Positions 43,930-51,350 of a DNA stretch of 64,000 bases are shown piece by piece. The notes beneath the pieces are model-generated. The model was not told where the DNA came from. It did not search any database and saw only the letters and a program-made list of their open reading frames with translations. A program made the translations under genes and the position numbers. Source of the stretch: Methanogenium marinum. Lineage in GTDB: Archaea; Halobacteriota; Methanomicrobia; Methanomicrobiales; Methanomicrobiaceae. Location of the stretch: contig NZ_JAKELO010000002.1 of assembly GCF_028912405.1 (NCBI RefSeq), forward strand, positions 1,125,276-1,189,275, given 5' to 3'. The first letter of the stretch is position 1, and every line of letters begins with the position of its first letter.

Positions 43930-44751
43930 CTACCGCCACGTCACCTGCACCGGGTTGCGCCGGGGGAGGCCATAGGTTTTGTACTTCGGGTGACCGAACA
44001 GTATCGCAAAGGCACACGTCCGTCCAGGGGGAATACCCAGTTCGTCCCGAAGCGGTTCATAGGACAGGGCAGCCATTGATACGAATCCTGCCCAGCAGGT
44101 GCCAATACCAAACGCCGGAGCAGCTATATCAAAATGGCTGAGGGCGATGATGGCATCAACAGATGCAATCGGCGTATTCTCCGGAATATGTGCAACCAAC
44201 ATATGCGGGGCATCGCGGCAGATGACATCATGGCCATTCTTCCAGGCACGGATCAGTACCGGTGCATACACATTCAGGGGATGGGCGATAGCGATCAGGG
44301 TTTTCATCCATTCAATGGTCAGAGCGGAAACCGTTTTGACATCTTCAGGGTCATGCACAACAATCCACTCCACCGGCTGGCCGTTGCTGCCTGAGGGTGC
44401 GTACCGTGCGATATCAAGCATCTGAAGGATCTCCTCCTTCGCCACCGGTATCTTCGTGAAATTACGCACTGACCTGCGTTTTTTCAGATAAGACCCAATA
44501 TCTTCGGCTGATATTCTGCCGGCATCAGCCGGGATATCCTCTTTTTCGTCCGGCCGGAGATTCAGGGTGAGGGCCTGTGTCGGGCAGGTGACTTCACAGT
44601 TTCCACAGGCAATGCACATGTCGGCATTCACATCCCTGACCACGGGAAGGGTATTCTCATCTACAGCGGGGTCAATAATTGACATCGGGCAGACGACGGA
44701 GCATATTCCGCACCGGGTGCAGAGATCTTCGTCCACGAGTATGGTTGCCAT
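43930..44751 (-). CDS. Ferredoxin-nitroreductase fusion
   Basis: Residues 1-65 hold two 4Fe-4S clusters (CTRCGICSVVCP and CIACGNCEVTCP). Residues 85-273 are a nitroreductase-type FMN domain: KKRRSVRNFT binds the flavin phosphate, ARYAPSGSNGQPVEWIVV is typical, and the C-terminus has GIGTCWAGF and AILFGHPKYKTYGLPRR. Electrons enter through the clusters and reduce FMN; natural substrates of such archaeal enzymes are unknown. Confidence 0.9.
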   Translation of the reverse strand: MATILVDEDLCTRCGICSVVCPMSIIDPAVDENTLPVVRDVNADMCIACGNCEVTCPTQALTLNLRPDEKEDIPADAGRISAEDIGSYLKKRRSVRNFTKIPVAKEEILQMLDIARYAPSGSNGQPVEWIVVHDPEDVKTVSALTIEWMKTLIAIAHPLNVYAPVLIRAWKNGHDVICRDAPHMLVAHIPENTPIASVDAIIALSHFDIAAPAFGIGTCWAGFVSMAALSYEPLRDELGIPPGRTCAFAILFGHPKYKTYGLPRRNPVQVTWR

Positions 44752-44866
44752 TTCTTCACCATCCTTTTGATTCTTTTTTTGGTTCCTTTCGGGTTCCTTT
44801 ATGGTTCGACTCTGGTTCCGTTCTGTTTCCCTCTGTGTTGTTTAATCATTTATTGCTTCCCCGTAG

Positions 44867-45197
44867 GTGGCAGGTGCATCAGATTCTCTGCGGTACTCCA
44901 CCGATGAGGACTACAAACAGACAATCGTCCCTGCGATGGAAGAAGCAATCAAAAATTGTATAAAAAATCCGTCCCCTTTTCCATATGGAGAATTTTAAAG
45001 GCCGGACGGCTCACAGAGCCTGGGATGACTTCGTATACTCACCAAAAGCCAGGTCAGTCGAACGAATAGCTTTACTGGTGGATGAAAACCGGCACGGGAT
45101 GGCACGCTGGCTTTTCAGGATGTTTACCTCTATCGCACATATCAAGGTCAGATTCTTCCAGCTGGATGATGTGACGGGGAAGCCTGAACCTGACTAA
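44867..45197 (+). pseudogene. Frameshifted C-terminal gene fragment, family unclear
   Basis: Two frames join into one protein-like stretch. The first, GTG 44867 to TAA 44998, gives SDSLRYSTDEDYKQTIVPAM and ends NPSPFPYGEF. The second, from ATG 44985 to 45197, gives KGRTAHRAWDDFVYSP and ends RFFQLDDVTGKPEPD. Removing one T from the TTTT at 44993-44996 fuses GEF to KGR smoothly. A stop codon just upstream and no N-terminal domain show that it is the 3' end of a lost gene, possibly of a flavodoxin-type protein, which I cannot prove. The second frame alone could be a 70-residue protein. Confidence 0.5.
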
Positions 45198-45422
45198 AAG
45201 AGGAGGAAGAAGATACGCTCCTCTGAACAGGAGAAAGTATCACACCTGTCAGTGTCAGGTATACTGCCATACCTTTTTTTCGAGATTTCAATCTTCTGAC
45301 GGAGATCAGAATAAGACATCACATCCATATTTCAATTGCAAAGAACGAAGTCTGGTTCAAAAACGTATTGTGGTGGTTGTGGTGATGAAAAAGAAGAACG
45401 GCTGAATCCGGAAGACGGTGCT

Positions 45423-45716
45423 CTACATCCAGGAGACTAAAATGAAAATAATGGAAGCCACGGTCATCATTATGCCGATAATTACAATTGATAAACCAAT
45501 GGCAAGAAGAATTTTTACCATTCCGTTTGTATTAGCCTCCATTTCAGGAGAGGATACATCCTGAGCCAATGGTGTTGAGGCAGATCGCAATTCTACCGGC
45601 TCTATTGTTGGGGTTCTTACGAAGTCTGTTACTACCGGTTGCCTGTATCCCAAATTCGGACAGAATGTCATATCATTTTTTGGCGATTCGGATTCACATT
45701 CAACACAGCAGTCCAT
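45423..45716 (-). CDS. Partly decayed zinc-ribbon membrane protein, paralog 2
   Basis: The 97-residue product keeps three of the four ribbon Cys (CVECESESP...FCPNLGY, where the fourth Cys is Leu), then a Pro/Ser-rich linker and a C-terminal membrane helix (ILLAIGLSIVIIGIMMTVAS, then IIFILVSWM) nearly identical in pattern to paralog 1. Its leader matches those of paralogs 1 and 3. The role is unknown; such single-helix zinc-ribbon proteins are common in methanogens. Confidence 0.7.
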   Translation of the reverse strand: MDCCVECESESPKNDMTFCPNLGYRQPVVTDFVRTPTIEPVELRSASTPLAQDVSSPEMEANTNGMVKILLAIGLSIVIIGIMMTVASIIFILVSWM

Positions 45717-45737
45717 AATGATTCAAGGAATCTAGAA

Positions 45738-45752
45738 CATAATAAATATAGG
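45738..45752 (-). promoter_or_regulatory. Conserved TATA box, leaderless promoter of zinc-ribbon paralog 2
   Basis: CTATATTTATTATGTTCTA on the minus strand is followed about 30 bases later by the ATG, as in paralogs 1 and 3, implying a leaderless mRNA. The rest of the gap to 46150 (about 400 bases) holds no gene. Confidence 0.5.
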
Positions 45753-46150
45753 CATCTGTGCTTTTATAAATTATAGTGCTATTTTGCGAGTATTATCCAT
45801 AAATATTCAATATAAGAATGAAAACAGGCATTAATTTTTACAACCGATGTTTTACGAGTGTTTTGATATTTCACCATATACCCCCTGACCTGCGCGGCCA
45901 TATCATCATTATCTTCATCGGTACCCACACGTGTATGCCCATACCCCTAACCACCCAAACTCCTGTAAGACGAACGGGATGAATCCTGTGTGGGTGGGGT
46001 GAATCTTGCAGGGAGGGGACACCTCCTCCCTTGCTTTTCAATTCGGTTAAATGAATACCCACAGGAAACAGCGATGACCCGAACAAAGACAATTTAATCA
46101 GCCAGAATTTTCCTGTCAAAATCACTGAGGCATTTATTGAAAAGCAAAAT

Positions 46151-47230
46151 TCAGAAGAATGGGTTGGTATTTTCCAGATAGCGAGCGATATTCTCCGCCA
46201 TTATATTCGCTCCGTTGTCAGTGAAATGCTCTGTGTCATAATAGATGTAATGATTCGCGGGGATCATTGCTCCAACATTGATACATTCCACATCTCTGTG
46301 CCAGGAAACATTCAGAACCTCATGATTGAGCAATAACAACGACGCATCACTAAATGGTTGTGTCACAAAAATGAGACGGAACCCTTTTTCTTCTGCAATA
46401 TCAACCATCATATTTAGATTCCGGGAAAATTCGGTCAGATCATTTTCTTCTGCAATAGTAACCCGATTTATTTCTGTTTCAATTGTGCAATTCAGATGAG
46501 CCTCCATCGTTTTTTTGGCATATTCATCAGCGCTAATTTTATTTCTTTCATCAAATTCAAAAAAATCATAGATGAAAGATTTTAGATAGTAATGTCCAAA
46601 ATATGAGAGTGATGTTTCTTTGGGATGGAAAAAGTCCCCAACATTGGGTCCGGTATAAATATCTCCGCGTTGATTTTCCTTTAATAAATCCAATAAATTC
46701 TCATCAGAACGGGTAGAATAAACATCTATTTGTTTCGAGTTATTCAGATAATGTATATCCTCAGCCCCAGCCAATACAATTACCAGATCAGGATTAATTT
46801 TATCAGGGATACTCAATAATTGCTGAATATTTTCTCGTGTTGTAAATCCGCTTACTCCAATATTACCTACCCAAACCTTCCTCCCATCAGATGTTTCGTT
46901 CAGCAATTCCTCAACCTTATGGGGCCATTCATTCTGGTCATCCAGATATTCGCATTTCGTTGTACTGCTGCCTACGGTTAAAATCCGATATTCAGATTCA
47001 CGGGAAACTGACAATTCGCGTCCTCTTATACCCAAAGAATTAGATGTATAGTTTGTCGGGCCCTGTATCCCAATAAGTGAATATTCATCGGTATAATATT
47101 GATTTTTTAAATTCGGGGGGCCTATTGATGGACTAACGATGCAAAAAGAAACTAATTCACCAATCAATAATACGAAAATTGAGAGATACACAATTTTCTT
47201 AAAATATTTTTCTTTGTTCAACCTCTTCAC
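46151..47230 (-). CDS. Membrane-anchored SGNH/GDSL hydrolase-like protein
   Basis: The 359-residue protein has one N-terminal helix (IVYLSIFVLLIGELVSFCIV) and an external SGNH fold: ILTVGSSTTKCEY (Ser block), VWVGNIGVSGFTT (Gly/Asn block), DLVIVLAGAEDI (third block) and YYDTEHFTDNGANIM (Asp-x-x-His). Such proteins pair with MBOAT transporters to place acyl groups on cell-surface polysaccharide. The MBOAT gene ends three bases upstream, so they form an operon. The pair is much richer in A+T than flanking genes, a sign of transfer. Confidence 0.8.
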   Translation of the reverse strand: MKRLNKEKYFKKIVYLSIFVLLIGELVSFCIVSPSIGPPNLKNQYYTDEYSLIGIQGPTNYTSNSLGIRGRELSVSRESEYRILTVGSSTTKCEYLDDQNEWPHKVEELLNETSDGRKVWVGNIGVSGFTTRENIQQLLSIPDKINPDLVIVLAGAEDIHYLNNSKQIDVYSTRSDENLLDLLKENQRGDIYTGPNVGDFFHPKETSLSYFGHYYLKSFIYDFFEFDERNKISADEYAKKTMEAHLNCTIETEINRVTIAEENDLTEFSRNLNMMVDIAEEKGFRLIFVTQPFSDASLLLLNHEVLNVSWHRDVECINVGAMIPANHYIYYDTEHFTDNGANIMAENIARYLENTNPFF

Positions 47231-47233
47231 CTC

Positions 47234-48679
47234 TCAAAACTGGAAATAGATGAACTCTGTACTTTGATTCGGACTTAACGCTAAAAATGCAACCCCGATT
47301 ATTCCAACATATGCCACCCAGCATGTGAACCTGCATGAACCTATCAGTTCAAGCCAGTCCTTCGTTATCACACCATCAAAGAACGATGAAATCTTCTGAT
47401 TCACTGAACCCATAATGATGATACAGATTACTGATATGAGTGAGACTACAATAATTATTTCACTCATCGTCAGATCAAAATCAAATAATACATATTTTTT
47501 TATGCAGTATATCAAATTGTCAGGATCGCCTACCCGGAATAATAGCCATCCTAAAAATACAAAATACTGGGTTATCAATATTGAAATAATGATTTTCGGA
47601 TTTTTCAGTTTACGTGCCCTTTCCACATTGGCAGTTTTAAATGAAATCTTATGAACAGACTTATCCACCAGGAGCAGAACCCCATGAAAACCGCCCCAGA
47701 TTACATAGTTCCATGCAGCACCATGCCAGAGTCCGCATACCAGCATAGTACAGAGTAAATTGATGTCGGTTCTGAATTTTCCCTTTCGGTTTCCTCCAAG
47801 AGGGATGTACAAATAATCCCTGATATAACGTCCAAGAGTAATGTGCCATCGCCTCCAGAAATCTGTGGGATTTTGTGAGAGATAGGGGCGTAAAAAGTTT
47901 ATCGGCAAATTAATTCCCACTATTCTGGCTGTACCGATGGCAATATCGGTATATCCTGAAAAATCACAGTAAATCTGAATACCAAAGAGAAATGTTACAC
48001 CAATAATATCAATCGAATTATGTCCAATGGGATTGGACAGCGTTGCATTTACTATGGGGGAAAGATTGTCTGAGATTACGACTTTTTTAAAAGCGCCCCA
48101 TAAAATAAGGGTAATTCCCAATTGAAGATTTTGATGGGTTATTGAGATTGATTCTTTTAACTGGGGAAGTAATTCAGATGCCCGTACAATAGGTCCTGCA
48201 ACAAGCTGAGGGAAAAAGGAAACAAATAGAGCATATTCTTTCAATGATTCTGAAGGGGCTAATGTCTCTCTATAAATATCAAAAACGTACGAAAGGGCCT
48301 GGAATGTATAAAATGAGATTCCGATTGGGAGTAATATATCAGATAACGGATATGAGATGTTTAAGATGTTATTAATCGTCACAATGGTGAAATTGAAATA
48401 TTTGAAATATCCTAATATGGCCAGAGTGGACGAAACAGCTATAAAAAGGAGTATTTTACGCTTTTTTAGATCTGTTGAAAGATAAATTTCCTGACCACAA
48501 TAATAGGTAATCAACGTAACAATTGCCAACAATAATAGTAGTGCCTGACTGGTATACCAGTAAAAAAAGTAACTCGCACACAGCAAAATCAAATGTTGAT
48601 ACTTCCTGCGATGTACAATTTCAAGACCTATAATTACCACAAATAGAAAAAATAGATACTCAGGATCTATAAAATTCAT
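47234..48679 (-). CDS. MBOAT O-acyltransferase (AlgI/DltB type)
   Basis: The 481-residue protein has about 11 membrane segments and the MBOAT signature: PTDFWRRWHITLGRYIRDYL (about 274-293), YIPLGGNR, and LCGLWHGAAWNYVIWGGFHG, in which the His of LWHG is the catalytic residue (about 322). It moves acyl groups across the membrane for transfer to a polysaccharide by the SGNH protein encoded just downstream. No glycosyltransferases are adjacent, so the acceptor polymer is unclear. Base composition is low in GC. Confidence 0.9.
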   Translation of the reverse strand: MNFIDPEYLFFLFVVIIGLEIVHRRKYQHLILLCASYFFYWYTSQALLLLLAIVTLITYYCGQEIYLSTDLKKRKILLFIAVSSTLAILGYFKYFNFTIVTINNILNISYPLSDILLPIGISFYTFQALSYVFDIYRETLAPSESLKEYALFVSFFPQLVAGPIVRASELLPQLKESISITHQNLQLGITLILWGAFKKVVISDNLSPIVNATLSNPIGHNSIDIIGVTFLFGIQIYCDFSGYTDIAIGTARIVGINLPINFLRPYLSQNPTDFWRRWHITLGRYIRDYLYIPLGGNRKGKFRTDINLLCTMLVCGLWHGAAWNYVIWGGFHGVLLLVDKSVHKISFKTANVERARKLKNPKIIISILITQYFVFLGWLLFRVGDPDNLIYCIKKYVLFDFDLTMSEIIIVVSLISVICIIIMGSVNQKISSFFDGVITKDWLELIGSCRFTCWVAYVGIIGVAFLALSPNQSTEFIYFQF

Positions 48680-49106
48680 GTAAACTTATATCTGGATGGA
48701 GTAACCAGGCAATAAAGGTTCCCCATGTTCTCGCATTCTTAATACATGTGTCTATTTCATACCCCTAATCATAATTGATAGAATAATCGTTAGGCAGCCG
48801 GGAATTCAGGAGCAAAATCAACCGTTGATGCTTCTCAAAACTTTTAATATACCTTTTTGAATAATCCTGCAGTAAAAAAGGAGATGCAAAATATCCACAC
48901 AAAACCATCCACACAGATACACGGAATCTGAGAAACAAACACAAGCCCAAATAACACATTATCATTCAGGGACGCGATACAAACCCCAAAAAAAAGAGGG
49001 AGCAGTGTCCAGGAGGTACTGTGCAACACGGGACGTTCCGGAAATCCGAAATACAGGGAGTGGCAGAATCGTTCCCGCCTTCTTTGTCTTCACATTTTTT
49101 CACTCA
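48680..49106. other. Intergenic stretch upstream of the MBOAT operon
   Basis: The AT-rich bases at 48680-48780 probably carry the promoter of the MBOAT/SGNH genes. The remainder, to 49106, shows no protein-like frame; its composition is close to the primase-helicase remnant that follows. Confidence 0.35.
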
Positions 49107-49290
49107 TTAACACATCTTTTCACTTTTGACCGTTTTTTGGTGAAAACGTGGTGAAAAAGTGAAAACGTCATCTTCCCCGTCATCACTATTGTCATTATCA
49201 GAATCTCCATCCATATCGCCGGGTATCCCTGCCACCGTCGCATCAATGAGACTGACTGCAGGATACGAGGGATGCCTCAGTATTTTCAGG
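49107..49290 (-). pseudogene. Relic of a primase-helicase gene
   Basis: The frame reads ILRHPSYPAVSLIDATVAG, then a Asp/Gly/Ser-rich stretch and FTFSPRFHQKTVKSEK. The primase-helicase at 56345-59296 has ILDKCPAVSLIDATVAEE, then an Asp-rich stretch and FTPSPGFHPQNEKNG at the same spacing. This is therefore the C-terminal part of a second, mostly deleted copy, with the catalytic domains gone. It marks a lost integrated element at this place. Confidence 0.7.
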
Positions 49291-49356
49291 TGACACCGAA
49301 ACCCGCTGTGAAGGCTATGATTTCCGGTGGAATCCTGTTCATTCCGGGTAACAGGC
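49279..49356 (+). repeat. Dispersed promoter-associated repeat, copy A
   Basis: One of three roughly 75-base copies; the core ATGATTTCCGGTGGAATCC is at 49317-49335. About 50 bases later comes an AT box (CTTTTATTATCTC) and then the small membrane-protein gene at 49417. TTCC and GGAA form a short inverted repeat inside the core. Confidence 0.55.
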
Positions 49357-49416
49357 CCATCACTTTCACCCCGTCCATCCACATTCTTTTATTATCTCTA
49401 CCGTAAAGAAGAGATT

Positions 49417-49632
49417 ATGACCGAAACCTGGCGTGAACTCCTCTACCCGGCGGAATGGGGATTCCGGTTTATTATTGCTGCTTTACTGATTGCCCTCGTT
49501 TTTCGGTTTTCTTCAGTGGAAGCTGTGGTTGGTTTCTGGATATTGATTGCAGGATGTGCTGTTTGCCTTCTCCTGCAGGTACGGGTAACAATCCTTGCTA
49601 TGTGGGGGAAGATACGGATACCGGGGGCGTAA
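49417..49632 (+). CDS. Small two-helix membrane protein
   Basis: The 71-residue product starts TETWRELLYPAEWGF and has two membrane helices (FIIAALLIALVFRFSS and VVGFWILIAGCAVCLLLQV), ending in AMWGKIRIPGA. A broken paralog at 50946 shares about 26 of 46 positions, including the end WGKIR, which supports a real gene. ATG 49417 follows AAGAGATT. It stands right after the dispersed repeat copy A. Confidence 0.65.
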   Translation: MTETWRELLYPAEWGFRFIIAALLIALVFRFSSVEAVVGFWILIAGCAVCLLLQVRVTILAMWGKIRIPGA

Positions 49633-49769
49633 TGGGTGGATTATGCCAAAAATGTGGTAGTATTCTTTTCAGACTATCCTTCCGGGAGAAAAAGGCGGAC
49701 CAAGTCCCCGGAATAGCCGATTCCATTGTTTGGTGTTCTTTTGCTGATTTTTCAGATGGGACTGATTAA
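49632..49769 (+). CDS. Possible 45-residue zinc-motif peptide
   Basis: An ATG overlapping the previous stop (TAATG) opens a short frame with GGLCQKCGSILFRLSFREKK, one CxxCG pair. It could be a truncated zinc-ribbon protein coupled to the small membrane protein, or chance. The second Cys pair of a full ribbon is absent. Confidence 0.25.
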   Translation: MGGLCQKCGSILFRLSFREKKADQVPGIADSIVWCSFADFSDGTD

Positions 49770-49838
49770 AATAGTGGTATCAAACCATCTGAGAATAGTG
49801 GAATGGATTGGAGTTATCTAATAATTCTTTTCAGATTT

Positions 49839-50519
49839 TTATGCCAGCACAACAAAATCATCAATTTTCCATACCCCGTTTTCACGAATAAATGGAATTT
49901 CCTTATATAACGGATATTCAGTTCCACTCGCAAGAGCATCTAAGGTAACAAATAACTGGCCATTATCTCCATCAACCTGTACATCGGTGATGGTATAATC
50001 TGAAATGGTGTACCCGCTTGAAAAATACGCGTTGATAATTGTTTTTATCTTATCTTTTGAAGACTCTGTCTGAGCATCAGAAGATAATAATCCCCAGACG
50101 GCATCCTCATTCAGCGTTTGAAAACCGTTCTCATAAATGGTAAAAACATCCTGAGGTGTTTGCATGCCAGATGCAGATTCGAGAGCAGATGCGGAATCTG
50201 TGGTTGATGCAAAGGAATCGAATGGGTTCTCTACATCAATTGGTATTCCGAATACAAATACTGCGATACCACCTGCAAGGGAAATCACAATAAATATCGC
50301 CACGATGATTCCAATAGTGCCAGGAAGGATGTCTCCGACACTCTTTTTCTTCGGTTGTGAAGAGGAATATGATGCATGTGGTGTCGATGATGATGCCACA
50401 GAACGTGATTTTCGGGTTTTGACAGAGTCTGTTCGTGCCGGTTGTTTGCATCCGCAGTATGGACAGAACTTCGCATCATTCCTTGGCAATTCTAATCCAC
50501 ACCCAACACAGTAGCTCAT
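49839..50519 (-). CDS. Zinc-ribbon membrane protein, intact paralog 3
   Basis: The 226-residue product begins with a complete four-Cys ribbon (MSYCVGCGLELPRNDAKFCP, then YCG), a Ser/Lys-rich linker, one membrane helix (GTIGIIVAIFIVISLAGG), and an external domain of about 120 residues (QDVFTIYENGFQTLNEDAVWG, TIINAYFSSGYTISDYTITD, ENGVWKIDDFVV). The external part looks like a nuclear-transport-factor-2-like fold used in lipoprotein-type proteins. The ribbon faces the cytoplasm and the domain faces outward. Start ATG 50519 shares its leader with paralogs 1 and 2. Confidence 0.75.
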   Translation of the reverse strand: MSYCVGCGLELPRNDAKFCPYCGCKQPARTDSVKTRKSRSVASSSTPHASYSSSQPKKKSVGDILPGTIGIIVAIFIVISLAGGIAVFVFGIPIDVENPFDSFASTTDSASALESASGMQTPQDVFTIYENGFQTLNEDAVWGLLSSDAQTESSKDKIKTIINAYFSSGYTISDYTITDVQVDGDNGQLFVTLDALASGTEYPLYKEIPFIRENGVWKIDDFVVLA

Positions 50520-50539
50520 TATGATCCAGAATGATTTAG

Positions 50540-50556
50540 AACACAAAATATATATC
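50540..50556 (-). promoter_or_regulatory. Conserved TATA box, leaderless promoter of zinc-ribbon paralog 3
   Basis: The bases TTTAGAACACAAAATATATA lie about 30 bases from the start codon, in register with the same element of paralogs 1 and 2, so transcription probably starts at the ATG. Confidence 0.5.
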
Positions 50557-50766
50557 GATTCGTTCTTTTTTCCTTTTATATTCACCATTCATGGTGCTTT
50601 TTGAATGGATTGGCATTTGAGCATTACTTCAGGTAAGAATTACATTATAATGATACATTTTGCGTTTTTTTGAGGAGATTATTACACATTGGACGTGCAT
50701 AACCCTCAACGCAATCGTTCCATTGCATGAGAGGCAGGCATATCCAATCATACCTAATCATACCTC

Positions 50767-50843
50767 TGTATCTCAGGTGGTCCTGAAGAAAGATGCAAAG
50801 GGAATTATTTCCGGTGGAATCCTCTTTTTTCGGACGGCTGTTT
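50767..50843 (+). repeat. Dispersed promoter-associated repeat, copy B
   Basis: Core ATTATTTCCGGTGGAATCC at 50804-50822, followed by TTTTTTCGGACGGC and, about 55 bases later, the AT box TACTATTTTATTTC. The broken paralog of the small membrane protein follows at 50946, at the same spacing as in copy A. Confidence 0.6.
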
Positions 50844-50945
50844 CGTCATTTTCATCCCATTCATCCGTACTATTTTATTTCAATTGCAATACAAAAGAAA
50901 ATTTAGATCAATACCCGGTTTAATTTCATTTGCCTGTCTTAATAG

Positions 50946-51134
50946 AGAATCCATGTCTTTTTTGCTCTGTTACTGGGGGACCTCATTTTCCGTTTATCTA
51001 CAGTGGAATTGGAGGTTTGTTTTCGGATACCGGCCTCCGGTTGTGTTGTTTCCTTCCTCATGCAGGCGAGGAACACAATTCTCGTTATATGGGGTAAGAT
51101 ACGGACTGTTTCAAACAAATTCATCCCAAAATGA
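50946..51134 (+). pseudogene. Broken paralog of the small membrane protein at 49417
   Basis: One frame, without a start codon after an in-frame TAG, reads IHVFFALLLGDLIFRLSTVE and ends TILVIWGKIRTVSNKFIPK. It aligns with the intact protein at 49417 from its first helix to WGKIR, with about 26 identities in 46. The other frames over these bases are not protein-like. The start and first 12 residues have been lost. Together with repeat copy B it is a decayed duplicate of the 49.3-49.6 kb unit. Nothing else is seen from 51135 to 51350. Confidence 0.6.
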
Positions 51135-51350
51135 AACTGTAACTGCTCTACCATTTTTCACATTCGGGGAATTCTGATGCCACTAACGCGATAATTCTGC
51201 AGCAGAATTTGATAATTACGTGATTTGAAAAAGGGAGAAATCCCAACTGCAACATTCATTCTCCGGACCACTGTCCGGAAAAATTGATCACTTTCGCAGA
51301 TGGAATTTCAGGTGATCAGCCTCAAACAGTCAAATTAAGGTCAATACCTC

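Noticed and set aside
46011-46030. GGGAGG/CCTCCC hairpin as terminator of the SGNH gene
   Set aside because: The following T-rich bases are on the plus strand while the gene is on the minus strand, and it is about 120 bases away.
45871-46125. 84-codon minus-strand frame after the SGNH gene
   Set aside because: No start signal, biased composition and no recognisable domain.
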